From Distichodus sexfasciatus (Eukaryota; Chordata; Actinopteri; Characiformes; Distichodontidae): 64,000 bases of DNA. The notes under the pieces were generated by a model. The model ran no database searches. It saw only the letters and a list, made by a program, of their open reading frames with translations, and was not told where the DNA came from. The stretch covers positions 253,032 to 317,031 of the forward strand of contig JAVGVS010000295.1 of assembly GCA_032718565.1 (NCBI GenBank), in the 5' to 3' direction. Position numbers and translations under genes: made by a program. Positions 11,560 through 23,459 of this stretch are shown here, piece by piece; position 1 is the stretch's first letter; the number at the start of each line of letters is the position of its first letter.

Positions 11560-11728
11560 CGTTGGTGGTCTGACCGACTGTGATTAGGGGTTTGGATCCT
11601 GGAAGGGCTCTGTTTGGATCCTGAGCAAGGTCATTAACCCCAAGTTGTGTCAGGCAGACTGTCCTTGTAATTAGGAAATGCAGGTCGCTCTGGATAAGAG
11701 TGCCTGGAAAAAGCTGTAAATGTAAAAG
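11560..11728 (+). mobile_element. tRNA-derived fish SINE, degenerate copy
   Basis: Contains the family's diagnostic order: 'gagcaagg...ttaaccccaagttg', 'agactgtcc', 'aattaggaaatg', 'tcgctctggataagag' and the tail 'ctgtaaatgtaaa'. The same words occur in the copies at 17.84 kb (+) and 53.95 kb (-), which shows it is dispersed. The 5' tRNA-like part is eroded; the box B region (about 11590-11600) no longer matches well. Confidence 0.75.
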
Positions 11729-12880
11729 CTTTTAGGTAAAGACCTAAGATAAAGTACCTAAAGTGATGATAGTCCCCTAAGTGTTCCTTGAAGAAGTCTT
11801 TCTTCTCCTTGGGATGTTGCTATGTTGTCCTACTAGTCATCTGATCAATCGTCCCCAGCACACATATACACACACACACACATCCCCCCCCTTCCCTGCC
11901 TGCTGACAACCTAACAGGTTTCCGTAGTAACCGCTGACCCTACTAATGATCCTTATCACCGGTTGCCATGGACACAGGTAGCCCCCACTGTCAACTGTCG
12001 TCCACAGTACAGACTAGAGGTGAACTCCAGCGACCTCTGTTTCTACTTTGACAGCACTTGTGTTCCCATGCCACATCCCAAACACGGAAGAATAGCAAAA
12101 GTCCTATTAGCTTTACCCATAACATTAGGAAAAGCTAGAAATTTTGCCTTTTTAGCCTTAAGTAGCTATGTTAGTGTTGCAAAATTGTCAAAATTCAACA
12201 AGCAAGGAAAATGTCATTGCACAATGGTTGCATCTGGCTTCCATGGTACATTGATACATTTTATCCCTGTTCTCAAACAAGAGATCCAATTTATTCGTCT
12301 AGCTTTCGCATCCCAAACTCGCGTTGGAGCCCCCATCTCCCAAATGAGTTCCATGTTTTGATGTTTCTTGAGAACTTTACACATACAGGCAATTACACAC
12401 CAGCCAAACAAGTGCAATCCAAAACATACAACTGTATCCAGACGGCCCCTGAGAGTGTAAGAATGTGTGTCTGTGTGTGTGGGCCAATTACCACCACAAA
12501 AGACGAGTTCTACTTGCATCAACAAACACACAACCTCTTTCTTTCACTCCCCAAGCAGGTTTCAGCCGCCCTGCTCCTCTTAGGAGGCCGCACCTCCAAC
12601 AAGCCACGCAAGGGCATCCCCGGCCGTCTAATATGTCTGCCTGACGGCGGAATGACATGGGTGGGTGTCTGCTCAATGAGCATTCTGTAAAGTCAGGAGC
12701 TCTACCTGTAGGCTTTATTGTGACTTTTGAAGACAGCCTTTCTTTGATGTTTATAAGGAAAGGTGAGACAAGCATTAGGTAGCTAGCCTGGGGCCTGACA
12801 CTAAATCTTTACATGAGGCGAAGACTCCACACAGAACAATAAGCCCTTACATTCATTATTAGAAACCATCAGTCATTTGT
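11729..12880. other. Non-coding DNA with CA/TG runs
   Basis: A (CA)n run lies at 11858-11882 and a TG run at 12465-12480. X-box-like near matches occur at about 11920-11935 and 11962-11975 (GTTGCCATGGACAC, the first half exact). Open frames of 95-159 codons overlap on opposite strands across 11963-12775 with no gene signature. Confidence 0.45.
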
Positions 12881-12975
12881 TTACATTGTCTCTCTACACA
12901 TGAAACACGGTTTGTTGGGCCTCTCTGTCAGAGAGGAGGAAACAAAGACAGTAACAAGGACTGAGATCAGATTCT

Positions 12976-13027
12976 CTGTCTCTCCCTCTCTCTCTGTGTG
13001 TGTGTGCCCATATGTGTGTGTGTGTGT
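12976..13027. repeat. (TC)n-(TG)n compound microsatellite
   Basis: TC repeats pass directly into TG repeats, with one interruption at about 13007-13012. The open frames over it on both strands are simple-repeat artefacts. Confidence 0.85.
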
Positions 13028-13194
13028 TTTCACATGCCCACAGTCCTTGCACGGATTACAACACGCCTTCCAACACATAGAGACGTCAACTATTGTTCAA
13101 ATTTACACTGCCCTCCCCCCATCTACCATTGTAAGGCTCGCTCTGCACAAAACATGATGATGAGACCTGAAAACATGTCAAGTCGAGGACTTAA

Positions 13195-14130
13195 ATGACA
13201 CCTGAGAGGATATAATTACGCTCAAGGTGCTAATAGCATTTATCCAGTCCTGTGGAGGGAACACCTTTGACGACTAAAGAATAGATGGTGTTCTTTCGCT
13301 TAGAGCAGAGTGGATCAGAGTAAAAGGGGGGGAAAGAATCAACAGGTGTGTCCACTATGCTCTGTGACCACAGGCCTTCGCGTTTACCAAAGGAAGATTT
13401 TCTTTCCCTCACCTTCACCTATCCATGGAACAAAGTGGATTTTTTTCCCTCTTTCCCCATTTGTTTGTTTTTCCTTGATCGTGTGCTTGGCTGGCTCTGG
13501 CTAAAGTGTGTTTTCATTGGAGAGCGTGGAAGCAAATCTCCCTATTAAGGCGATGACAACAGTTTACACCCCATTGTCACTGGACTTGGTGAACGAGTCC
13601 AAAGTTTATTTGTAGTGGCAAACGGAGGGCGATTCCCAGGACGGACTGGGGAAGGGGGAGGCCTCTCAGTGAAGGAGGTTTGAGATGGCCAAATATTATG
13701 ACTGACCGCCTCTTAAATCCCCCAGCCTTATTCCAAACAGATGGGTATCGTCAATGCAGGGTATATTTGAGCTGCTTCTTCCCTGCTCACGGCAGCCTGA
13801 CACAAACTGCACGCTGTTGCTAAACATGTTGCTGAAACAATTACAAAAAAAGAGAGACAAGACTGAGTCATTCACGGCGCTTTATCATACTCATATTTAG
13901 TCATGGCCAAAACAAAGGCTCTCATTCATTAGGGACCTCATGGTCTCTTTTGTAACAGCTTTCTGAGATTTGAGCCTGAGCAGCTAATTATTTGCACTGC
14001 AGACAGACATTTCGCACAGCCGTTGTCTTGCTTTTCCTCCTATTTCATCTTGGCAGATAATTCAATCTATTGCTAACTAGCTGAAGTTAATGTCATGCAC
14101 AGCTGAGCAATGAATCACTCTCAAAAAAAG
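13195..14130. promoter_or_regulatory. Candidate conserved regulatory block(s)
   Basis: Two repeat-free parts. Around 13560-13640 an imperfect dyad TGGACT...AGTCCA (13581-13601) lies in mixed-composition DNA. Around 13850-14110 the text is dense in homeodomain and TALE-like words (ctaattattt, cagataattc, gctaactagc). This is the style of vertebrate developmental enhancers, but conservation has not been tested. Confidence 0.35.
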
Positions 14131-15145
14131 AAAAGAAAGAATGAGCATACCTGTTGTAGGATATGTTGCCTACAGCCAGGAAGAACAAGGGATTTTCTGA
14201 ATTATGCACAAAACATTGCATATTAAACCAAATCCTGCAGAATGTTTTAGAAGAGTATCTTCAATTATAGCTTCCCACTGATTAGAAAAACTCATTACAA
14301 ACACAGTGAGACCTTGTAAGAAGTTCAGGTACAGAAAGGAAAATGATTTAGATTCAACTTCACAGATTTGCTAATTAGCTCAAGGAATGCAGGTAGAACT
14401 AACTAGGAAAATTCTCTTAGGAATTAAAAGACAACGTGAACCGGGCTTATACACACTTTCACACTCAGACATGAACAATGTTTATTAGACTAATGAATGA
14501 AAAATGTGTTAAGTTCAGAATCACACCTGTGTCACTAAAGACCAGCTAAACTTTAATTTGACACACCATTTGCCTGCAGATATACAAGCATCTCCCTCAA
14601 TTCATTGTCACTGGTCGCTTGTTGTCCTTTGTGCATCAAGTGGATGTTGTGAAGTTGATGACTCCTAAATCTGAGGAAATCAAATATGTCAACTGGTTAA
14701 GTCCTTTTATGTTTGGACAGTAACTTTACTAATAACCACTGGAAAACTCTAAACTTATTGAGCATACAGACAGTGAGACCTAAGTCATGGTATTCATTTC
14801 TTTAGCAATCACCTTCCCAAAAGGTTTAGTGCTGTTTTTGTGATATGGCAAAAATGGCAATGACCTAAATGGGGCAACTTCTCAACAACACAAAGTATAT
14901 AAAATTTTAAGAACTGATGACCTGATTGGAATGTATTCATTTTAACTTGCTTCATCCTTCAGCCAATATATACGGCAAATGCAATAAGAAAATTTTCACT
15001 CAAAATGAACATTGTTTCCATCAAAAAAATGTGACCTCTTAATAATACGTAAATGAGGTCAATGCTAAATGCCCCCCTCTACTTTCAGCTTTTGGATATC
15101 TACTATTACATATATTTGTTGAGGTGGTCCTTTTAGAAACAACAG
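14131..15145. other. AT-rich non-coding DNA
   Basis: Nothing recognised. Confidence 0.55.
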
Positions 15146-15149
15146 CTAG

Positions 15150-15830
15150 TGATTCTCAGACCTGGACTTGCCAAAGTAATTCATCATTTGTCACCAAGGT
15201 CAGGCACAGGTACGGAATGTGGGAGAGGGTGTTCTTCCATTCCTCCTTATCTCTCTCCGTTACCACGTCTTCATTTCGACTGAGTGCTATGTGATAACCT
15301 AAACTTGGCGCAGCATTTTGCACACATTCCACAGGGCTTTTTTCTCCCTCCGCCAGCTCCGGGACACCTTCGGCGCAGAAGAACGGCAAAATAGCTGGTC
15401 AAATGTCAAGCCCCTCTGACGGGATGTTTTGTAAATAATGTGCTATAATGACTTTAAATACTCTCAGACAACAGTTTTACAACAGGAGGGTATTTTTTCC
15501 ATGAAACAAGAAGCTTTCTGGAGATGGCCGGAGGCTAGGCTTGTCATGGAGGAGTAATAGGTCTCTTAGTTCAGCCTTGGCACTTGACAATGTTGCTGCT
15601 GCATTGAATTACCAACAGCCCATGGACAAGCCCTTCTCTCCTTCAGCGATATTTAATCTGGTGATAAATTGTTTTGGAATTCAAAGCCTCATTGAACAGG
15701 CTATGTTGTCCTTTTTTTCCAGACAGGTTTCTCTCCTGCTCGACCTAAGAGTATGAGGTTATGACAGCACACCTATCTGTCAAGCTAAGCCCACTTAAGA
15801 GAGAGGGCTTGTAGAGACTAAGGGGGGATT
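15150..15830. promoter_or_regulatory. Candidate conserved regulatory block
   Basis: CpG-bearing mixed-composition DNA between AT-rich flanks, no repeats. The 77-codon minus frame (15156-15389) and the 71-codon plus frame (15541-15756) have no splice sites or family resemblance. Confidence 0.27.
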
Positions 15831-17446
15831 TAAGCTTGTTCTCAAAAACACAACACTTCTGGAAAAGCAAACAGTATTTTGACACCATTCAAAATGATAA
15901 TGGAAAACTAGTGTAGAATTTAACATTAGACTTTGTTGATTTTCTTGTGTTGGTACTTACTGATTTTATGCTGGTCGAGCTGATCAAGTGTTCAAAACGC
16001 AACTTGGTGGCAACAATGTTTATATCTATGATGAAAACTGTTCTAAAAACAGATCCTTGATAATAAAGCCGCTGCAAAATATTTGTTTTGGATAATAAGA
16101 CGTGATAGGACTAAAATGTTAACTCGTGGACTATCGGACTTTGAAAATGCCAATAGTCCAATATGCAAATAATGCAGTGGTTAAGGAACGTGTGGAGATA
16201 CAGAGAAAGGGGTATAGAGTCAGTTCCATTCCCTTCAATGGACATTTTTAAGCAGCAATTGTGAGCATCTAAGTAACCAAGGTAAAACATTTAAAGAATC
16301 AAGTTGTACATTATTAACACAGCTGGATAATTTCAACTTGTGAAGTAACATAGTGTAACGAAAATGTTGTAATCCCTGCTAAACTAATACATTTATAGAA
16401 CATTAACAATTAACATATTAGGATAGAATAGTGGCTGAAACTAACATAACATTAACCACAAACAGCTGAATAATAGAAAATTATTAGGATTTTGTTGAAT
16501 AGATATATAACAATAATGTACAGTCACCATATCCTTGATAATTGGGAGTTCATATCCTTCTGTCTAATCTTAAAGTCATAAAGATCACATTAGTTACTAC
16601 ATCATTACATAGGCTCTCATCCATGAAGGGATTAATAAATTAATAAATTAATGGCATGCCAGACAATAAATGTGATCTCAATAAACATTACACATCCTGA
16701 ACTTCACTTGACCCGCTGCTACTGGGCTCTGTGCAGCTGAAATCTAAATCTACAAAATCCAGTGAGAAAAACTGTAATAAACACAAATTTTGTTGTAATC
16801 ATGCTATAATATTAGATATAATGTTTCTGTAACAACATTGAATTTATTTAGAGTTCTGCTAAACCAAACACAAAATGCGCTGTACTCACCTGAAGTCATA
16901 CCACCGTGTTATTTATATTACAGTATACATTATGGCCCGTCTAAGATCATATGAAGTTTGCTAGTCATCATTATTACGCAGTCAAATGTTTTAGATCAAT
17001 TAGCTAATAAGCTCACAAGTTTGTAATAGCCAGGCAAACGTTTGCTGACTTATTATGTTTAGTTTGCCAACTTCAGTTTCCTAACTTCATGTCCTAAGTG
17101 AAACTTACTGGGCTTGGTCATTAACATTAAGGCTTTTTTTTACCCCGTGTCAGAAAACACTTGACTGCTATCTTAAGTGAACTTCGTTATTTGTTGTTTT
17201 TGTTGAGTAAAACAAGCATGGGAATCTGTGTTTTTTCATGTGTACTTGGATTTACTTTAATATGGTACATCACTTATATGCTCATCAGCAATTGTAGTTT
17301 AGTTAAATGACAGTTTGATATTTCTAAAACCACAAAGCAATTTATTGGGAAGATATGTGCCTATGATTTCTTAGTTGTAATGTTAAAACAAGAGATAAGT
17401 TGTATTGTGTTATCACTCAATTTATTTATTCAAATCTGTTATATTC
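15831..17446. other. AT-rich non-coding DNA
   Basis: No gene or repeat recognised; an ATTAATAA-type short array lies at about 16628-16652. Confidence 0.55.
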
Positions 17447-17543
17447 AGGTTCTCGCCTTGTGCCCGTCATTCCCGGGATAGGCTGTGGTCCCCGCAACCC
17501 CATAGGGATTCAGCGGTTTGGGTAATGAATGAATGAATAAATT
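17447..17543 (+). mobile_element. Fish retroposon 3' fragment with (ATGA)n tail
   Basis: Contains 'cttgtgcccgtcattcccgg', 'gataggctgtgg', 'ccccgcaacccc' and 'cagcggttt', then ends in ATGAATGAATGAATAA. This order is typical of a widely dispersed teleost retroposon 3' end. The exact family cannot be named without a repeat library. Confidence 0.7.
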
Positions 17544-17840
17544 CCTCTGTATGACTTGTTGAAACTTGGATATCAATTTGAATTGTTAAAGAGAGGAAAC
17601 AATTTAACAAAAATAAGACTTCTACTACAATTGAGTTACTTTTTATTGACTTTTTTTTAAATTACTTTTTTTAAATGAACCTTTACAGAATGTAGAATTT
17701 AACACAGGGCTTGGGTTTTTAGCACAAAAGTTGTGAAGTTACAAGACACAAATGAAAGGAACATTAGTTAGTATATATGGGCCCTAGTATGGACCCATAT
17801 CTTAACCTGTGCCAAGCTGCATTTTTATAAAACCTGTGAC

Positions 17841-17989
17841 ATGGGTGGTGGTGGCCTAAACCAAGAGGTCGGGGGTTCAAGTCCTACCTGGGTCTCTGAC
17901 CAAGACCCTTAACCCCAAGTTGCTCTGAGGGAGACTGTCCCTGAAATTAGGAAATGAAAGTCGCTGTGGATAAGTGAGTAAATGTAAAG
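17841..17989 (+). mobile_element. tRNA-derived fish SINE
   Basis: Best-preserved copy in the window. A pol III box B (GGTTCAAGTCC, 17874-17884) sits in the tRNA-like head ('ccaagaggtcgggggttc'), followed by 'gaccaagacccttaacccc', 'agactgtccctgaaattagg', 'tcgctgtggataag' and the tail 'gtaaatgtaaa'. The 5' end with box A is worn ('gtggtggcctaaac'). Confidence 0.85.
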
Positions 17990-18000
17990 CAAAGACAAAT

Positions 18001-18240
18001 TTAGAAAATTAAGCACCACATCCAATAGATCTTTGTACTGTTGTCACCGGATGAACTGCTGTGGAAGGGGAAAGGCCCAGGCGATTGAGTAAGCAGGACC
18101 AGCAGTAGTGTGTCACTCTCGCCAGATGGATGGGAAGAAAAAGAATGAGGGGAAGGACAGTGGAGCCAGGGCACCATGGCTACAGAAAGGGCCATGTGGT
18201 TGAGGCCCAAAAGGGCAGGAGAGGAACTCCAGTCATTTGC
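18001..18240. other. Non-coding DNA, nothing recognised
   Basis: Mixed composition; an 87-codon minus frame covers it but shows no coding signature. Confidence 0.4.
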
Positions 18241-19340
18241 CAGACTTTCTTGTATCTTGTGCAAATTTTCTGGTTATAAGCAGAAAAATCAAAAGTGTGT
18301 TTGAATTCATAGTGGGATCTTTAGACTTTGCTCTTCCACAGAGAGTCTGTCTTCAAAGTACAGCAGTTATGTGTGGTCCTCTTTTAGATGATTTTTCCCC
18401 TCATCATTACATTAATTAATGTTCTGTGGAACGGAAGACTCTGTGTCTTTAAACACAAGTTTATGTCAACGTGCCATAAAAGCAAAGTAAAAACATATGA
18501 GGCACAACTCCTTTTCATATTCCTGCTGTAAATTTGCAGCTCATTAGTGGTGAGCAAGTGAAGTGACCAATTCTGGCATGTGATGACCTTGGATAATTTT
18601 AAGTGTGGGGCTTTTGGTAATATTTCATCGTTTGTTACCAGACAGATTGGTGGTCCCTTGTCCTCCCTGGCGGCGTGTCAATGTTCTATTTCCTTGCGCG
18701 TGCGGTTGAGTAATTCTTTGAGTTTGAAAACAGATGTCAAAACAGTAACAATGGCATGACACAGTTTGCTATCCTTTTAAGCCAACTTGACTGCTTGCAC
18801 CGAAAGCATTTGGCAAACTTTGTGATGAGCGGACACAGGAGAGAGAGGCTGCAGTGCTTTTATGAGCCTGCTTTAGCGGCTTTTGAAAATACTTGGCATT
18901 TACACTGGCATTTAGATTTATATATTTATTTCACTTGCGTGCAATTTACGATGCAAATTTGGTTAGTTCTTACGAAGCCATGACATTTTAAAATGTGAAA
19001 TAAATTGATATGGTCCAATTAAATTCTAACTGTTAGAGAGGGGGTAAAAATATGTCCAGCCTTCGCCGGGGCCAAAATTGCTTTGTGCTTTGCATTTCTA
19101 TTTAATTATGGCGGCTTGCGCGTTAGGCGATAACAGTGAGATCGCTCGCACGCCTTTGCGTAATGCTTCCAGGCCTGAAATTGTGTCTGAAGGAAGACGA
19201 CGTCTCTAAAAAAGCCCCGCGGCTCTGAGCAAAAAGCATGCCGGGAGCCACCTGGAACGCTAGAGTGAGTGTGGACCGTGTTCTGTATTGTGTTATGGAT
19301 CTCACACTCTGTTCAACCAGAAAAAAACTCCACACACTCA
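18241..19340. promoter_or_regulatory. Candidate conserved enhancer block
   Basis: Repeat-free. It contains a perfect 14-bp palindrome ACATTAATTAATGT (18409-18422), an octamer ATGCAAAT (18951-18958), and a CpG-richer end (19040-19300). Such mixtures of POU and homeodomain words are typical of vertebrate developmental enhancers. Inference from motifs and composition. Confidence 0.4.
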
Positions 19341-20145
19341 GCTGCTGGGAGGCACTTTGGATGGGGATGTGGTGAGAGACTTGCGAAGGTGACTTGGGTT
19401 ATTTAGTAAAGGTGCAAGGCTAGCTATGCCCTCAATGTTGAAATGTTGACGTGTGACGGTGCAACATAGGTAGAGAGATTGGGGGGGGGGGGGCCCAATA
19501 CAATTTACCCCATAAAAACGGCACACAAACAGCAGTAAACAGGACCATCCATAAACCATTTTTAGTATGCGCTTAGGGAATGTAGTTGTCCTTGTCCCTC
19601 AGAGAGATTGGTCCAACTCATTTGCAAAGATACATCGTCCTTAATCTGCGTCGCATTATTTCTTCATTCCAGGTGGATGTGATGTGAGGGGGATAAAAAA
19701 TAGAGTCTTTTCTGTCAGACAGGCCCCATAATAGCTTGTACTAGATGCTTGGGATGAAAGGTTTGGCTGAAAGGGAGAGGCAGCTAAAGAGGATGCTCTT
19801 AAAAGCAAAGCCTACAGGGGAATATGTAGAGATCTCTTACTAATACCTGTTAGCTTAGGGGAAAGAATTAGGTGTCAGTCTCTCTAGCTGCAGGGGAAAG
19901 TGGGGGAGAGTAAAGGGACATACACAAGGAGAGGACTGAAATACATTTTACCCACAAAAATAGTCAGGGAGACTAATGCTCCAGCAACTCCTTGGAAACA
20001 TACCAGCGGTTTTGAAGAATGTACCTTTAAAATATCCATGGATCAAAGCTTTTGTATACCTTGCAGAACCTGTAGAAGTCAGACAAGTTACATTGCAGAT
20101 GTTTTTAATATCTGACGCACAAGCCGAGTCAAACAACCTCAGTTT
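19341..20145. promoter_or_regulatory. Candidate regulatory block with a G13 run
   Basis: Mixed-composition DNA containing a run of 13 G at 19481-19493 directly followed by CCC. Open frames on both strands at 19900-20158 overlap and look like chance. Confidence 0.25.
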
Positions 20146-20151
20146 AGCACA

Positions 20152-20178
20152 CAAATAAATAAATAAATAAATAAATAT
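20152..20178. repeat. (AAAT)n microsatellite
   Basis: Six AAAT units followed by a T-rich stretch. Confidence 0.85.
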
Positions 20179-20840
20179 TTTTTACATTTTACACTTCTAA
20201 AATTAAGATATGTCTGTTAATGATTTTCAAGATACATTGTGATGCTATTGATTAATAACTAACTTTAAAAATGACATAACAAACCCCAAACCATGTTACA
20301 TTTTTCGTATTAGACCCCCTTGAAATGCAGCTATCATCTATGGTTAAATATATCTATCCAGGAAAAAAAAGTTTGGTCTTATGCTGATTCTTTTTTTTTT
20401 CAACATTCTTTAATCTAAACATTGCAACACTATTTTTGTATTAATAAGGTGGAGTTCCCAAAATGTCACCAATACGCTCCTCTTTGTAGCTGAGTCACAC
20501 TTTATAATAATGCTTGAAAAAGCTGAAGGTGGCTTACAAGATAATTTGTTTGAAAAACAGTTTTTGGCTGGTATTGTCAGTATGTTGACATGACATATAG
20601 GTTGCTTCAAGTTTGTCAACAAATCTTGTGTAAATATTGCATGGCCATACACCAGCACTGCCACGACTACCAATACAGTAAATAAAGATCTTGGCAATAG
20701 TTATCAGAAAGGACATCAGAAATTATGACAATATGATGTCATTGGGGACAATATGCCAACAATACCAAAATATAATTTGTGTTTATTATTTGGCGAATTA
20801 TTATATATCTGATGAACGCAAAACGTTTAAAACAATTACA
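20179..20840. other. AT-rich non-coding DNA
   Basis: Nothing recognised. The 95-codon minus frame at 20410-20697 lacks support. Confidence 0.5.
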
Positions 20841-20845
20841 GCATT

Positions 20846-21659
20846 AGGTCTCGATCCTCCAGGATGCGTGATAGCTTTTTCCCACAAGCCATCAGACTCT
20901 TGAACTCACTCCCAGCCATCACACTTCCCCCCACACACACACCTGGACTGTGAAGGAACTGATTCTGTTGCACCACTGCACTTTACTTTACACATCACCG
21001 TCACTTTGATGCACATGCTGCTATATGGACTATCTCCTCCTCAATAACTGTTGTTACGACACTGCACTGCTGCCGCTTATTTGCACGAACATTATACGCT
21101 GCTGTACAAATGTTTGCACGTACACTGAACATTGTACACACATAGTATCTGTCATATTATAAGCTCTCTACCTCTGCACATCCAATGTAAAATGTCAATT
21201 TCCACCTGTTTAAATGTTTGCATATTTGCACATACACTGAACATTGCACTTGAAAATAGTCCGGATATAGTACTTGTCATATTAAAACTCTACCTCTTGC
21301 ACATTCAATGTAAATGGCAATTTCAACCTGTAAAGAATACTGCATCCTGACTTGTCTAAATTCTACCTCTATGTCTATTTCTAGTTTCTAATTATATTTA
21401 AAACTCCCTGTCTAGTTCAAAATGTATATTGTATATTGTCAAGTTTAAAGTGTATATTGTTTAATGTATATTCTTGTTTTTTTTACTTATTTATTGTCTA
21501 TTCCATTCGCCTAGTTGTGCCACTGCCTATTTGTTCTCTGTTCTGCTGTTCTTTGTTTGCACTGAATATAACCTGGAGCCATGTCGTCTCGTCTCTCTAT
21601 GTATCTGTACAGTATATAGCAGAGATGACAATAAAGTTTACTTTGACTTTGACTTTGGC
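20846..21659 (+). mobile_element. 5'-truncated non-LTR retrotransposon (LINE), 3' end
   Basis: Begins with the last codons of a LINE reverse-transcriptase ORF: from 20852 the frame reads RSSRMRDSFFPQAIRLLNSL and stops about 30 codons in. The 'RDSFFPQAIRLLNS' motif is typical of LINE C-termini. A long 3' UTR follows and ends 'gacaataaagtttactttga' with a TTTGAC-type tail at 21636-21659. The frame upstream has a stop at 20828, so the element is heavily 5'-truncated, as usual for LINEs. An internal tandem duplication lies at 21108-21331. Exact clade not determined. Confidence 0.8.
21108..21331 (+). repeat. Tandem duplication inside the LINE 3' UTR
   Basis: Copy 1 (about 21108-21211) and copy 2 (about 21212-21331) share 'aaatgtttgca', 'tacactgaacattg', 'gtcatatta', 'ctctacctct' and 'aatttc.acctg' in the same order. 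Copy 2 is about 15 bases longer. Confidence 0.75.
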
Positions 21660-22125
21660 TACAGTGAGACCACAAAAAAGAGCTAAAGCATTGTCTTCAG
21701 CTCTTAAGTAAATGACAAGAAGACTAGTTTAAGCAAATTATTGCCACATTCAAATTTAACTTTGCCTGTATTTTTTTAAACAAACAAAGCAGAGTCTAAA
21801 CAATAAAACAAGTCAATTAAACAACTCTGCTTCGCACAGCTGATATAAACACTGCAAATGTTTTGTCTCAGCGTAATTACCAGATGTTTATGATACCTGC
21901 TGCATTTTCTTGTGTCAAAATCATAATCAAACACTGGCTGCACAGTAATATTTAGAAAACAGCTTGACACCTTTTGATTTGTCATGAAGATAATGATTGT
22001 AATTAATTGCAGTCCCATTTTGGTTTCCCCCTCAGTTTTTTTTCCTTCCCTCTTTGTTATTTTGATAGTCACAGACAGCTGGTCCTAATACAATAGGGAA
22101 TGAATCGTACATTTGTAAAACATAC
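21660..22125. other. AT-rich non-coding DNA
   Basis: Nothing recognised. Confidence 0.5.
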
Positions 22126-22129
22126 TGAG

Positions 22130-23340
22130 GGCGTGTCGTCAGAAGGGCCACGTACACCGCTTTGTGCCGAGGCCTCTCGTAAAAAAATGTGCCGCCCAGT
22201 CGGGCTCGGGTAGCTGCCTTTAGAATGTTAGGAATTAACATGTTCTTCTGCCTGTGCTGGCTGCCAAGGCTTTTATTTTGCTTACGGCTGACAGCATCCT
22301 GGCCGCTACCAGCTTGCGTATTTGGGCTCTGTCTTTCTTTGTTCCTATCAAAACAACAGAAGCGCTCTTCTGTTCCTGAGAGAGTTGTATAGAACGCATC
22401 AGCTCAGGGAGACGGTGGTGGCAGAGGGGGGGCAGTGGTGGATGAGAGAAATAGGGAAAGAGAGAGAGAGAGAAAATAAAATTACAGTCTGAGGTGATGC
22501 AAATGATATCCTCAGTGTATCTTCCCCAAAGCTCCTACCAGCACACTGACAGCTGATGCCAGGATTAAACAAAAAGATCAGGAACTTATGACTAATAGCT
22601 CAAAGCAATCATCTCTCATTATTTCAATTACATGGGTAAATGCATGCAATCATGGATCAAATTGCTGCTCTGAAGAGGGTCCTTTCAGCCACGCATCCCT
22701 GTTAGCAACAAAAAAGAGACCAAATGTGCAAATATTTGCATTGATTTTGCACGAGAAAATACACCTTTGTTTGAGAAAAGGGAGCGTCCTGCATGCTTAC
22801 ATCAAACGTTCAGAAACAATACGGCGCCGATCTGGACTCACGGGTCCAGAATCGATGTTTTGCTGGAAGTATGCAGAATGCAGACACGACTGGAATTCTC
22901 TCTCACTGCAGTTATCTGAGGTGAAGGGCTTCCTAAATGGCAGCCATTTCCCCCAATAACAGCGGCGGCGAATGCGGCCGGCCAGGACGAATCTCAGGTC
23001 CTCAGTGAGCTCGTGATTGATGACTCACTGACTGCGAGAAAATTGCCTCCTTATGCATAATTCATCAGGCTATCTATTTGCTGTTAAAGTAGCTGACAGG
23101 AATGTTTCTGACTGTCTGGGGGCACAATCCACTTTCGAATCACTTATAAGAAGCGGAATATCGAAAAAATAGCCGCGTAAGACCCGGTATCGGGTTAAAG
23201 GGGGCCCCCCTTTTTTCTTTGTCGAGATGCACCAGAGAAAGGTTGTTGCCTTTGTGTGGGTGACAACCCAGCTTCTGAAGCCGGGCCATACAGACAGAGA
23301 TGACTTTATCGAGCACCGCTAATGCATTCATTGCCGCCGC
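22130..23340. promoter_or_regulatory. Candidate conserved enhancer block
   Basis: Repeat-poor mixed-composition DNA. Octamer motifs occur at 22497-22504 (ATGCAAAT) and 22734-22741 (ATTTGCAT), about 240 bp apart in opposite orientation. A CpG-rich word 'gcggcggcgaatgcggccgg' lies near 22963-22982. Two adjacent palindromes are at 23182-23214. A GA run is at about 22456-22475. The 123-codon frame at 22588-22959 has no coding support. Confidence 0.38.
23182..23214. other. Two adjacent palindromes
   Basis: ACCCGGTATCGGGT (23182-23195, 5-bp stem) is followed by AAAGGGGGCCCCCCTTTT (23197-23214), a near-perfect 18-bp palindrome. Both could form hairpins or be protein sites. Confidence 0.65.
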
Positions 23341-23459
23341 ATCCTTTAGCTCTTCTTGTCATGCTGTTGCTACGTCATTGCTCTCCATCAGTTCTTATGT
23401 TCTAAGATAGGAAATGAAAAAAACCATACAAAACCACAAGTCTATCATGTTCATGTCGG

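Noticed and set aside
12211..12690. 159-codon plus frame
   Set aside because: Overlapped by opposite-strand frames of similar length, crosses a TG repeat, no family resemblance.
12559..12690. Acceptor (ttcactccccaagcag) followed by 43 open codons
   Set aside because: Good pyrimidine tract but the same segment is open on the minus strand, no polyA signal and no protein-like codon bias; less convincing than the 34.1 kb candidate.
19481..19493. G13 run as a biological signal
   Set aside because: Too short and error-prone in assembly to interpret on its own.
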